Shown here: piece by piece, positions 33,301 through 42,304 of the stretch | Position numbering within the stretch: the stretch's first letter is position 1 | How the letters are laid out: every line of letters begins with the position of its first letter | NCBI RefSeq assembly: GCF_017916325.1 | Contig: NC_090153.1 | Location: forward strand, 590,001-642,500 | DNA: 52,500 nucleotides | Origin: Leishmania martiniquensis | Taxonomy: Eukaryota > Euglenozoa > Kinetoplastea > Trypanosomatida > Trypanosomatidae | Direction of reading: 5' to 3' | Notes under the pieces: generated by a model | The model's database searches: none | Told to the model about the DNA's origin: nothing | What the model saw: only the letters and a program-made list of their open reading frames with translations | Made by a program: the position numbers and the translations under genes

Positions 33301-36300
33301 AACGACCACTGCAGACGGCTGCCCGCGTCTCGTGGCGCCTGCGGTGCTGAGCATCGCGTCTGGTGAGGTGCTTAGCCGTGTGCGGGACTACCTGCGCAGC
33401 GCCAAGACGCCCGTCTTTGTCGACTCGTTGGTGATGGCAGAGGTGCGTGTGCTAAAGCTGGCGATGGAGGGGTGCAACTATGACATCACCATTGGCCAGT
33501 TTGGGGGTGTCAACTGCGTGCGATTTTTGCACGAGATGGATGCGGCCATCGGGGGCCAGCACCTTCTCAAGCGCACGCTTCTGCTGCTCAAGGCGTGGTG
33601 CTGCTATGAGGCGCACATCCTGGGCGGGCAGGCTGGGTACATCGGCTCATACGCCGCCACAGTGATGCTAATTTCGATGCTGAATACCGTTGAATTCCTC
33701 GAGGACATCGACGCAGGGCAGACTGACAACGACGGCGACGGCGCGGGAGCGGCGGTGACGAGGACGGCCGGGACGCCGGAGTCCCTGATTGGCGGCGACA
33801 GCACTGCGGAGGAGGAGGGGCGGTCTCTGTCGCTAAACCCCGCGTCCTCCTCCAGTATGGTGAACGCGCCGGCAAGAGACACCGCCGCGAAAGGGGCTAT
33901 GAGGGACCAGGCCGGTGAAGGACTCCTAAGCGCTGCCACAAGCCCGACAGGCAGCAGTCGAGAAGACGATCGCGACTCGGCCGGCCAATCAAGACCATCG
34001 CCATTCTGCACAACAGGCCGCGACGCTGTGTGCGGGCCTACCGCGTCGCTGCACCCCTTGTCTCCCCTGAAACTGTTTGCGCGCTTCTTGAAGTTTTACG
34101 CCTACTTTGACTTCGACCGGTACTGTGTTACAGCCTTCGGTCCCCTTCCACTGCACAAGATCACCTCAACTCCGCTGGATCTGAGCTACCTCGAGGTGGA
34201 TGCGGCGCACAGCAAGACGCTAGACGGTGTGGCCGCGTCGAACCGCGCGGCGACCGACTTGGCGTTTCTCGGCTTGACGCCGGAGGGGGAGGCAGCAATT
34301 GGCCACCTGGTGCGCCGCCGTCAGCAGCCGCTACTGACTGTCAGCGGTGTAAAACACTTGCTGGACGAAGTGAACCGCTCGCGGCGCGCTGCGCGCCAGG
34401 CGCGGCACGAGGCATGCCAACCGCAGGAAAAGAGAGCGCTACCGCCGACTGACAGCAATACTGTGGGTAATCCGTTGGAGCCCCGCAGCTCGGGCACTTC
34501 TCGAGTGCAGCTGAACCGTGCTGGATGCGCCGCCGAGGACGCCGGGCTGATGTGCCCATCATGTAACACTGCTGTTTTCCCTGTTCGAGACATGAACGTG
34601 CTGGACCCGCTGCGGTGGAGCAGCAACATGGTGCGTGGTGTGTGCCGCAACCACCTTCAGCGTATTCAGCGGGCATTTCTCGAAGGCCTGCGACTATTGG
34701 ATGTGGCGTCGCAGAAAATCGGTGGAGGCACGATGCAGCCGGACGGGGCTAGCGTCGGCGTCTTGGCGAGCGCGGGTCGTGCTGGTGGTAGTGCTGCAGC
34801 GGGTGGAGGTGGCCGTAAGAAAACCGTAGCTGCTGCCGCGAAAGTTGCCGCGTCACCGACGTCTCAGTGGTCTGTCTTCAGTGCCGCGAGCAGTAGCAGC
34901 CGGAGCTGGGCCGAGAGCGGCGCGAACGGTGGTGCCGGCCAAGCACGTGTGCAGCAGGGGGTGATGAACGATGCCTCCATCTACGGCATGCCGGGGGGCG
35001 CGAGCGAGGCGGGGGTGGGTGGGGGAGCTGAGTTATGTCTGTGCCCCGGCTATCCCGCGCCCCACTCGCAGTGCACACGGTGTGAGGCTGGCGTTCTGCG
35101 AATGCTCTTTCCGCGAACGATTGAGGCTATTCGCAAGCACAGCTATCTGAACTGCCCATGGGGCCGTGAGGGGGCGACTGCCACGGCGCTGGTGGGGGTG
35201 CCGCAGTGCCCGGGTTGCACGAGGCCATCCCTGCTATGCACTCCAGCCATCCGCCACATGTGTGAGCCGCAGCTTATCTTCCACCCCTTGAGCGCGAACG
35301 GGGACAGCAACACGGCGGCTACTGAGGGGAAACAGCCAAAGCTGCTCCAGCCGGGGAGCGGGAGGGCCCCTTCCTCGCCCACCTCTGCTGCCCCGCAGTG
35401 GCAGTCGCCATCCTCGGCCGCCTCGCCATCGCAGGGCAAGCTCTTCCACAGCTCAGGAGGGCGGCGTGGAAACGCGGCGGCAGCGGAACAGGTGGCAAGT
35501 GAGCTGGATGAGGCGTTCGCTAGTCAGGACGTGAGCGAGGCCGCCCGCTGCGGCGGCCCGCTCGGGGAGGCGATGTTGCCAGTGACGGAGCAGCTCCCGG
35601 CACGAGACAGCGCGTTGGGTAGCGCAACCGGTTCACAGCCGCCGCCATCATCCCCGCCTTCTGTGTCTTCGCTTCAGGGCAACGCATACGGCCCGAGCAC
35701 CGTGGAGGGCATGATGTACCACCAACGCCCTCAGATGTATGGCACCAGCGGCATGGGTAATAGCGGCGGCGGGTACGCCTCGTCTTACCCGGCGATACCG
35801 CTCTCACCTACAACGCCCGAGGAGACGTATTACGCCATGCACGTGCGTTCGAATGCAGCGGGCAGTGTCATTGGCGCCGGGGGCACCGGTGGCTACGCAT
35901 TTTCTCCTCCCCATCACGGCAATCGCACTGTAGGGTCGCCGTTACAGCAGCAACAGAATCATTACTACGCGCAGCAGCAGCAACAAGCATGCGTGCGTGT
36001 CGGTTCAATGTTGTCCCAGACGATGCAGACTGGCTACAACACGAGCAGCGGTAACGGCACGGGCAGCACGAGCCAGCTTACCTACGCGACGAATCAGACG
36101 GCCACAAGGCCGATGGAGGGCGGCGCTTATTCGGGCTATAGAGCGCATAGCTGCGCCCCCGCCGGGTGTCAGCCACAGCAGTACCCCTGCCAGCACCAGG
36201 AGCATCACCCGCACCCCGGCGACGATGGTACTGCGCACCACATCACTGGCAATCATCTCTGCAAAGGCGCTGGCGGTAGCATGCACATGCGTCACCACAG

Positions 36301-36346
36301 CAGCGACGACTGGAGCACCCATGCGCTTCTGATGCAGCGCTTGTAG
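30305..36346 (+). CDS. Very large poly(A)-polymerase/OAS1-type nucleotidyltransferase
   Basis: The 2013-residue protein has a nucleotidyltransferase core at about residues 860-1380. The active site shows FGS (920-922) followed by LPDGDNDV with Asp933 and Asp935. The third catalytic acid is probably Asp1060 in YDITIGQFGG. Then come LLLLKAWCCYEA, a helical segment, and LKFYAYFDFDRYCVTAFGPL, which match the layout of plant PAP/OAS1 substrate-binding-superfamily proteins (PDGD-x-D, DI-x-x-x-Q-x-GG, KAWC-YE). It should add nucleotides to RNA 3' ends, but U or A preference cannot be told. Later CPSC (1417-1420), CLCPGY and CPGC motifs may bind zinc. Residues 1-850 are Ser/Gly/Pro-rich with a Lys tract near 360-373 that could be a nuclear or nucleolar signal. 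The tail is Gln/His/Tyr-rich. The family's usual length is far shorter; extra length is disordered sequence. Confidence 0.85.
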   Translation: MEVSATHSSSGNSDTKPALTSSDASVCDAVMPPLRQGVVAAANSGSKLGSPSSGLGSGSLPAMHSPRLQDPGGGGEKDRVWPPDPPHNAAGSTTATSPRTASYPSASPLTQRDSALSLRSADAPSSGALLTCVSSPQSPLMRAECLRASGNDSLDTCSLNNAGSSRAVTPQLRSREMQSLATTCTAPRLRLRRSASLPPAGSDGSHRLRTQFAYTFAAGRGGGNAALRSLPTPLGKGSEKGGVGTHCTRLTPAASPPLQHTPHSRDAARANWGDELLGGGGAQLPTRPPNSLSNVYVLNTPDRSNATPHTPAASATSSTGAVLPSSRPSRTLPGTDSSCHQEGSLTEDADNPMAVIAPAKKRKKKKSKKKKAPTAAASGAEGEDTAISAATVAGSSGGTSTPMRGSKTVNTAAPVTGSLPPPPIPMMPGGGGSFSSGMPGAFAGPGSNQGRDNSGSVSTLYSTLQQQQHFHYNHQLSGGREPFMMVSCAQGSDSAGGPAMTSYLMSGGIGGTEVGGSDYAGACARGDGGTYGQGGSAVVMPMTASNYHHHSRVSSGSGGAYGYYHSGMSDGGRGGASGMPPGHGPLGHHSMGRRLQEEQRQQQQKQYAYPPPLMLVGGDGGADSCLYQGGLGQSRHGSAPRSGGVGGPRYSSQPQQPYQQQPYYCQNLRHNPQIPFHGGGAYTNGADAKAALGGPIMATSEGSGGAEGGGRSDYAGFSNPQGQLSCGSGGSMQYNGEEAPGRVPPQMPMEEVAPPALQAHRNVSFRPPMTASSPSGVPYYSLDSAAMAPVAAAASALNNSSVSSTYATGGSRGGAPGTVRVMDSGAVLNEEARLLREEVMAADMAADAAPRSLLQFTPEVSPRLCRLIEREVLTYLTPSLACLQRRRSQLETLAGYITAALRHAGRQTGHEYGDISYYIFGSVNMRTVLPDGDNDVTVEVDGLVARESTLTPPPSPLQRLSSASLSDGGGAASDCSTKPAMLPVTTDSSTGSIDGTMQLTTTADGCPRLVAPAVLSIASGEVLSRVRDYLRSAKTPVFVDSLVMAEVRVLKLAMEGCNYDITIGQFGGVNCVRFLHEMDAAIGGQHLLKRTLLLLKAWCCYEAHILGGQAGYIGSYAATVMLISMLNTVEFLEDIDAGQTDNDGDGAGAAVTRTAGTPESLIGGDSTAEEEGRSLSLNPASSSSMVNAPARDTAAKGAMRDQAGEGLLSAATSPTGSSREDDRDSAGQSRPSPFCTTGRDAVCGPTASLHPLSPLKLFARFLKFYAYFDFDRYCVTAFGPLPLHKITSTPLDLSYLEVDAAHSKTLDGVAASNRAATDLAFLGLTPEGEAAIGHLVRRRQQPLLTVSGVKHLLDEVNRSRRAARQARHEACQPQEKRALPPTDSNTVGNPLEPRSSGTSRVQLNRAGCAAEDAGLMCPSCNTAVFPVRDMNVLDPLRWSSNMVRGVCRNHLQRIQRAFLEGLRLLDVASQKIGGGTMQPDGASVGVLASAGRAGGSAAAGGGGRKKTVAAAAKVAASPTSQWSVFSAASSSSRSWAESGANGGAGQARVQQGVMNDASIYGMPGGASEAGVGGGAELCLCPGYPAPHSQCTRCEAGVLRMLFPRTIEAIRKHSYLNCPWGREGATATALVGVPQCPGCTRPSLLCTPAIRHMCEPQLIFHPLSANGDSNTAATEGKQPKLLQPGSGRAPSSPTSAAPQWQSPSSAASPSQGKLFHSSGGRRGNAAAAEQVASELDEAFASQDVSEAARCGGPLGEAMLPVTEQLPARDSALGSATGSQPPPSSPPSVSSLQGNAYGPSTVEGMMYHQRPQMYGTSGMGNSGGGYASSYPAIPLSPTTPEETYYAMHVRSNAAGSVIGAGGTGGYAFSPPHHGNRTVGSPLQQQQNHYYAQQQQQACVRVGSMLSQTMQTGYNTSSGNGTGSTSQLTYATNQTATRPMEGGAYSGYRAHSCAPAGCQPQQYPCQHQEHHPHPGDDGTAHHITGNHLCKGAGGSMHMRHHSSDDWSTHALLMQRL

Positions 36347-37850
36347 AATGTCGTGAGAGGGGCATATGAGGGATGAGGAGCTGCCGGCGAGGGTGGAAGG
36401 CGAACCAGGCCGAGACGATGATGTGTGCGTGCGTGTGGTTTATTTATTTGTTCCAGGCCTTGGCGTGGACCGCTCGATTGCTTGTTTTGGCCTTCGAGGC
36501 GTTTGGGCCGTGGTGGCGCCAATGAAGCGTCTCTTGTTGGGCGCACTCGCGATTCTGTGCCGCCCTTACGCCATTGCTCTGCTCTGTGAGGGTACCCCTC
36601 TCTCCCTCCCGCCATGAACAGAGCTTGCGTTTCCTCTCCCCCTCTCCTGTACGATATTCTCGATGGCTTCTGTGCAGATGTGAGAGGGTGGCGTGGCGCC
36701 GCCCCTCTCCCCAAGCCGACGGTCTTTCGGGGCCATTTTGGCGTCGGTGGCGCCGTTTCCCCAAGCGGCTTTCATTTTGTTTAGCGCTCCGCAACAGCAA
36801 ATCGAAAAAAAAAGGCGACAGCAGAGGACATCGACGGCTGACAGGGCTGGAGAAGAGAGGACGAAAGGGAGAGCGCGCGCACACACACACACGCAGACGT
36901 ACTCTCTTGCCCTCCTCTTCTCTTATTATGCCACACGTGCCCCGCCCGCTATCACCCAGACAAAATCACTCAAGCGATGCCCCTCGCGTGTTTGGTTTGT
37001 CTCTGTACACCGTTGAACGAGAAAACCGATGCATCACGGCCCCACTTCTCCCACGTCTCCTCTATTGCTCACACTCTTTTCTCTCATGAGCACGCGCTTG
37101 ACGAGTGAGATACACATGTGCACCATCGGACGGCCACGTCGCGGCACTTGACATGATTGCGCACCTCAACTCTTCTTTCCTGTGATCTGACGCGCTCTTC
37201 TCTGTCGTTCATTCGCTGACGCCCCTCTCGCGTCTGTTGCTGCATGTTGTCCCTCGCTTTTTCTGTACACTGCCTCCATTAGGCGCATCTTACACGCATT
37301 TTCTCGACGCCGATGCGGACGACAGCCCTGCCGGCCGCGGCCTTCGCGGATGCACCACCTCCAGCGTGACATCCGCAGTTCATAGGTGGGCTTGAGGTGA
37401 GGCAAGCCGCACTCTTTTCCGTTAGAGGGAGAAGCCGATGAAGGCGCCCACCGAAACGTCAGGTTTCCCTCCTCTTGTCCTGCGGTCAGCTGCGCAGACG
37501 TGGCGGGCACTGAGGAGAGGGGAAGCACCGGCACCTTTGCGCAAACCTGCTCGTCTTGCGGCGAAGTCACTCTTACCGTTGCATGGCCTCGCTCTTCCCC
37601 TCTTCTCAATAGCGACGACGTGCCCTCTGCTTTTTGAGCAATGCAGGAAAAGCCGTAGAGGCGGGTGCGCTCCTACCGATCAACTTGCAAACCGCCCTCC
37701 GCGGCATCCTCCTCCCCCGCCTCGCCTTCCCCTTAGACAGAGAGGGCCTCAGCGTGACTCTTTCAAGAGGCAGCCGGAGGAACGGCAGGCTTTTTTTTTG
37801 TTGTACGTCTGCGCTCTTCTCTTTGGCCACTGAGCTCGCCTCCGTCCGCC

Positions 37851-38275
37851 ACGCGACAGGTCCACAAATATATGCGCACAGACCACCGCAGCGCACCTCC
37901 GCCACGGCCACACGTCCGGGAGACGGGCCGACCAGCACTGCTCGGTGTTGCTGAGGCGCCATCGCAGCGGCACCGCACACGGCGCAGTCGGGGCCCAGGG
38001 CCGCGCTCGGCATCACCGCAGCACATCGAGCAAAGAGGGCACACGGGGCGCATGAGGGCAGTCGTCGGATCGTCGGCAGGGCTCACGGCGGCCTCCTTTG
38101 CGCGCCATCGCCGCCGCGTGTCTCTCCCGCGCAGCACATGTGCACGCGCGGCCGCCGACATCAATAGCCCAAAGTGAGACAGCAGGGCGCTCTCCAGGAA
38201 CTGTGGCCTACCCGGCAACGAGGGTGGGCACTGAGGCGCCGGTGTTGCCACGCGGCGGAGGTGACCGGCGCCGAT
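37851..38275 (-). repeat. 425 bp SIDER-like retroposon repeat, - strand copy (family A)
   Basis: This is the reverse complement of 23324-23748 with essentially no divergence over 425 bp. On the minus strand the shared block is followed after about 50 nt by a nine-A run (T-run at 37791-37799 on the plus strand), as expected for the 3' tail of a retroposon. The orientation is antisense to the gene direction, whereas most SIDERs in Leishmania are reported in the sense direction. The near-identity suggests a recent duplication or gene conversion. Confidence 0.75.
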
Positions 38276-38754
38276 GGGGGTGGGTGGGAGAGATGCGAAA
38301 GAGGAGTCTAACGGCGGATGGCGAAGAGGGTGTACTGCATACTGTACCCCGGTATGGCGGGGGCAGCGTTATCCTCACTCGAGATATGCACATCTCCATC
38401 AATGAGGACACACAAACACATAAATTTATATTATTGTGGAAGCCTTCCTGCTCGTGAGCGGCCACCAATAAAGGTGCTCACGCTGGCAGCGATGATACAC
38501 AGGTGTCTGTACGAGAAGGAGAGTGGGCGCTTTTCTTGTGAATCCTTTTCGTTGGATGTTTGCTGTCGCCGCTACTGCTGCCGCCTTCCCGATTTGCTCC
38601 CACTCTCCTCTGTCCTCCCTCTCTGCGTATGTGCATTGCTTTCGGTCACGCATTAATAGCGAGGGGAGCGAACACACTTCTCCCCTCCCCCCTCTGCTCT
38701 CTTCTGGCACGAAGGGCGCGAGGGACTTCTCGGACACCAAACATTCGCTGTTCC

Positions 38755-38793
38755 TCTTTTTCGTTGATCGAAGTTTTTTTTATTCTTTCGCAG
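38755..38793 (+). promoter_or_regulatory. Putative polypyrimidine tract and spliced-leader acceptor AG (WDR60-like gene)
   Basis: A T-rich tract (AGTTTTTTTTATTCTTTCGC) ends in CAG with AG at 38792-38793. This is 19 nt before the ATG at 38813, a good fit to a short trypanosomatid leader. Confidence 0.55.
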
Positions 38794-38812
38794 TCTCCCA
38801 CTCTCTGTCGTC

Positions 38813-41548
38813 ATGCCGGAAAGCGACGAGGAGCGGCGTCTTCGAAAGCAGAAGAGGAGGGAGGCGGCCCGTAGGGCTGGCGAGGCAGAGGAGGACGCAC
38901 AGTTTTCCGCAGAGGTGCCTCCTCCAGTCAAGACCCTCTCGCCGGAAGCAGCAACGACAGGCGCCACCGGCAGCCGCGCCGCCACCACCGCCCCCTCTGG
39001 TGAGACGCACCTCACACGCAAAGAAACTGAAGAGGAGCGGCGGATTCGAAAGGAAAAGAAGCGCGCGCAGCGCGAGGCTCAGAAACAGCAAGAGGCCGCC
39101 GCAGCGGCTACTGCTGTTGCCCCTCCCATCACCGAGGTGGCCACTCCTACAGCAAAATCGCCCAAGGAAGAGCGGCGCGCAGTTAGAGAGAGAAGTTGTC
39201 ATGGCAACGAGGGGGTGGGCGACGATGGGATGGGGAAGCCGAGCGCGAAGAAGAGCCTCGCCGATGACGTGGACGCAGCACTGTTGAGCGCGATAGAGGC
39301 AGAGAACATCGCTGTCGTGGAGCAGAGCGTGACGAACAGTCGCAACTTCGCTGCAGCGGAGCTGAAGCGCGCGACCGAAGAAAAGGAGCGAAAACGTCTC
39401 GAGTCGGCTGAGGAGCGGGCGGAGCGAAAGCGCGCGGAGCGGGAGGCACGTCGCCGTCTCCGCCACGCAGCTGCTACCGGTGCCGGGGAATGTATGGCCG
39501 ACGACGAGGGCCGCGCCCCTGGAGCTGATGCCGCTGGTAGGGTGGGGCCGAGCCCGGTGACCGCCTTTGATCCCGGTGAGCTGCAGCGACAGGCGTATCG
39601 TGCGCAGTTCCAGAAGGACCTAGCGCGAGCCACGCTGCTGCGCCGCATGATCGACTTCGATAGTAGTGGCGGCGTTGTGCTGGACCTCGCACCGCAGAGC
39701 GCCTACGATCTGTATATACGTGACTTTTGCCAGACTGGGCGCGAGCAGGTGGGGGTGCAGGCGCCGCCTGAGGAGGAGCGGATGGAGGTTGGCACCCAGG
39801 CGGAGCGGTGCAAGCTTAGGGCTCGCGGGACTCAGGCGCCGGACGATCTCGGCCTCTGCCCGGAAGAAGAGGCGGAGCGGCAGTTCTTCCAACTGCGGCG
39901 CAAAGCCATGCAGCGCAGCGGCAAGGACAGTGGCGCCGGTGCTGCAGACGAAGAGGAGGACAGGGCGGATGGCAGGGAAGACGGGGGGGAGGTGGCCGGC
40001 AAGCCGGCTGCGGGTAGCGCTAGCGTGAAGACTCGCTCACTGGACGCTGCAATGCTGGAGCGCTTTTTGGCGAACACGCTTCCGGTGATGATCGCGGCGC
40101 TGGATGAGAGCGACGCTACGGCGTCGGGCACGGCAGCCGCTGCAGCAGCCATGGCAGAGAGCTCCAAGCCGAAGACGTCCACAGGATTTTCCTGCTTATG
40201 CACCACTTTCTGCTGGCACTGCACGCGCAACCGCCCAGTTGTGCAGGTGCTGCTGAACCCTTTGAACCCCCGCCAGCTTGTTGCCCTACATGGGACTGCC
40301 AGTGCGACTGGGCCGTCCGCGACGCTCGACACGTTCCTCTCTGTGCTGCTGCTGTGGAACGTGCACGACGCCGCTGCACCAGAGCGAGTGTTTGTCTCCT
40401 GCTCGGAGGTGACGTGCATGTGCATCAGTCCCTCTCGCCCTCACCTTCTCTACGGCGGCACTGCAGACGGTAATGCGTGCATTTGGAACCTTCGTGAGTC
40501 GGAGCGCCTGCACCTCTCCGCCGGCCGCTACGAGCGCGCTGTCTTTCAGCTGCCGTCCTACAGCACAGGCTGGCAGGTGGGTGGCCACGCCGCTCCCGTG
40601 CGGCAAGTTCGCGTTGCGGGGTACAACTCTTTTTCGCGCGCCATCCGCGAGGAGGAGAAGTACGAGCAGGTCATCTCGATGGATGAGATCGGTGCTATAT
40701 GCTACTGGGCGCTCGCAGAAAGGCGTGACCCCTCGGAGGCGAACAGCGGCGGCCTCGCTGCCGCCGCGGCAGGCCTCACCCTGCACGACAACGACTATGG
40801 TCTTCACCCTGGCAGCGGTGTCAGCCTGCGCCTCACCAAAGGCTCAGTGGCTGCGGCTGCCACTGCCACGCCCGCGCTGCGGCAAGAGGGCGAGGACGGC
40901 GACGCGGCGGTGGCCTACAGTGCCGGTGTCGCGGGGGACTTTGACTTAGCACCTTCTGACGGATCTCAGCTGGTTCTGACCGCCCCCCACGGCGTCGTCC
41001 GGTGCAGTCGCATTGGCGGAATCGCGTCGCCGTGTCTTTATGGCCCATCATGCAGCAGCAATGACCTGCCATACTCTGGGGTCTCGGGAGAGGATTCCCA
41101 TTGCACGAAGGCGGTCGCTGTGCCCTGCTGTGTGCAGTACGGCATCCTGGACACGCGGTGGTTCGTTGTGGGTTACGAGGATGGCACCGTGCGGCTCTAT
41201 CTGCAGGACGAGGCAGCGCCACAGGTGACCGTGGAGGTGGGCAACCAGCCTATTGTGGCAGTCCGCTGCAGTGGCGTAATACCGTGGGTGGTGTGGGCGT
41301 TGGACGAAAGCGGCGAGCTGCACCTCATCGACTTTGCGTACCACCGCCGGCAGGCGCCGCGCCTCTCGCACACGCTGACGCAGCCAGAGACAGGTCGGTG
41401 CACCTGCATCGACCTGCCATCCAAGAGCGAGAAGGCAGATCAGCACATCCTTGTGGCGGGGTTTGAGAAGGGCATGGTGCAGGTGCATGCCGTTGATGTG
41501 GAGAAGCTGCGCGTGGCCAACTCGGAGCGCAATGAACAGTGGCTCTGA
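38813..41548 (+). CDS. WDR60: WDR60/DYNC2I1-like dynein-2 intermediate chain
   Basis: The 911-residue protein is probably an intermediate chain of cytoplasmic dynein-2, the retrograde intraflagellar transport motor. The N-terminal 230 residues are Lys/Arg/Glu/Ala-rich, partly coiled coil, beginning MPESDEERRLRKQKRREAAR. Around residues 298-342 lies the diagnostic region: YDLYIRDF followed by spaced VGVQ, VGTQ and RGTQ motifs. This resembles the YELYxRxFG ... VQ ... QT ... TQ stretch of WDR60, where dynein light chains dock. The C-terminal half (about 440-905) is a WD40 propeller. Clear blades include GGTADGNACIWNLRE (about 545), VVGYEDGTVRLYLQDE (about 785) and VAGFEKGMVQVHAVDVE near the end. 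A Cys-rich stretch (CLCTTFCWHC) precedes the propeller. Flagellated trypanosomatids have dynein-2, so the assignment fits. An axonemal intermediate chain is the main alternative. Confidence 0.85.
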   Translation: MPESDEERRLRKQKRREAARRAGEAEEDAQFSAEVPPPVKTLSPEAATTGATGSRAATTAPSGETHLTRKETEEERRIRKEKKRAQREAQKQQEAAAAATAVAPPITEVATPTAKSPKEERRAVRERSCHGNEGVGDDGMGKPSAKKSLADDVDAALLSAIEAENIAVVEQSVTNSRNFAAAELKRATEEKERKRLESAEERAERKRAEREARRRLRHAAATGAGECMADDEGRAPGADAAGRVGPSPVTAFDPGELQRQAYRAQFQKDLARATLLRRMIDFDSSGGVVLDLAPQSAYDLYIRDFCQTGREQVGVQAPPEEERMEVGTQAERCKLRARGTQAPDDLGLCPEEEAERQFFQLRRKAMQRSGKDSGAGAADEEEDRADGREDGGEVAGKPAAGSASVKTRSLDAAMLERFLANTLPVMIAALDESDATASGTAAAAAAMAESSKPKTSTGFSCLCTTFCWHCTRNRPVVQVLLNPLNPRQLVALHGTASATGPSATLDTFLSVLLLWNVHDAAAPERVFVSCSEVTCMCISPSRPHLLYGGTADGNACIWNLRESERLHLSAGRYERAVFQLPSYSTGWQVGGHAAPVRQVRVAGYNSFSRAIREEEKYEQVISMDEIGAICYWALAERRDPSEANSGGLAAAAAGLTLHDNDYGLHPGSGVSLRLTKGSVAAAATATPALRQEGEDGDAAVAYSAGVAGDFDLAPSDGSQLVLTAPHGVVRCSRIGGIASPCLYGPSCSSNDLPYSGVSGEDSHCTKAVAVPCCVQYGILDTRWFVVGYEDGTVRLYLQDEAAPQVTVEVGNQPIVAVRCSGVIPWVVWALDESGELHLIDFAYHRRQAPRLSHTLTQPETGRCTCIDLPSKSEKADQHILVAGFEKGMVQVHAVDVEKLRVANSERNEQWL

Positions 41549-42304
41549 GAGCACTGCACGTGCCGAACGATAGATGACGCCGGCGGATATGGGGCTATCG
41601 AATGTTAATGGGGCTCCTTTCAGTTGTGTACTTGTGTTTGTATCTGATGTACGCTACAGAGATGCGGTGACGGCGCGGCACATGACAAGGGAAGGGGGTG
41701 GGCTTGGGAGGTCTCTGCGGGAGTGCGCGTGAGGATGCCGAGTGGGCCGTGCACTTCTCTCCCCTCCCCTCTTTCTCGTTCGCTCCTGGTGCATTTGGCG
41801 GCGATTTCGAGACACCCTTCGGCGGTACAGCCATCGCCGACATCTCTCGCGCCTCGCTGCGCAGGTTGGAGGGGAAAAGATAAACAGAAGAAAGAGGCCG
41901 GCTTCCAAAGTCGCTCGATCCGACTGGATGAGGAGGACGACAACGTTTTGGCTCGGCGGATGCCGTTTGTTATGCGGCGCCTCGCACTTGAGAACTTCGT
42001 GCCCCTGCACAGCGCGTCGGCTACCCCCCTCCGATTGCCGCCTTTATGGCACGCGCATGTGTGGGTGTGCGCACGCCAGATTTACAGGGATGCTGGCGGC
42101 TCGGTGTGGCGTCAGAGGCAACGGAAGTGCAGCCCCCTCGAACGCTTACCTTCTCAGAATCGCGTTAGCGAGCCACTCTTTCGGCGTATTTCTTACTGTC
42201 TCTCCTCTTACACAGTCTTCTGCTAGCGCACGCAGGATCGCTGCTGTAGCCCTTCAGCCGAGCAGTTACGCTTCTCCGTGGGGTGTGGTGCTCGTGCAGG
42301 AACG
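41549..42304. other. Short intergenic/UTR stretch
   Basis: This stretch holds the 3'UTR zone of the WDR60-like gene and the leader of the TraB-like gene. Open frames in it have no protein-like character. No repeat or RNA gene was recognised. Confidence 0.6.
42187..42215 (+). promoter_or_regulatory. Putative polypyrimidine tract and spliced-leader acceptor AG (TraB-like gene)
   Basis: TATTTCTTACTGTCTCTCCTC and the following TTACACAG give an acceptor AG at 42214-42215, about 90 nt before the ATG at 42305. No ATG lies in the coding frame between the two. Confidence 0.5.

Larger units (their letters stand above)
36347..38812. other. Intergenic/UTR stretch with inverted SIDER-like element
   Basis: This holds the presumed 3'UTR of the nucleotidyltransferase and the 5' region of the WDR60-like gene. 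The segment 37790-38275 is a minus-strand retroposon-like repeat. The rest is spacer sequence with a CA run near 36883-36893. No credible gene was seen. Confidence 0.6.

Noticed and set aside
39711..39718. Exact TGTATATA match to the predicted PUF site
   Set aside because: It lies inside the coding sequence for YDLYIRDF of the WDR60-like protein, which is constrained by the amino acids. No basis for calling it a regulatory site.
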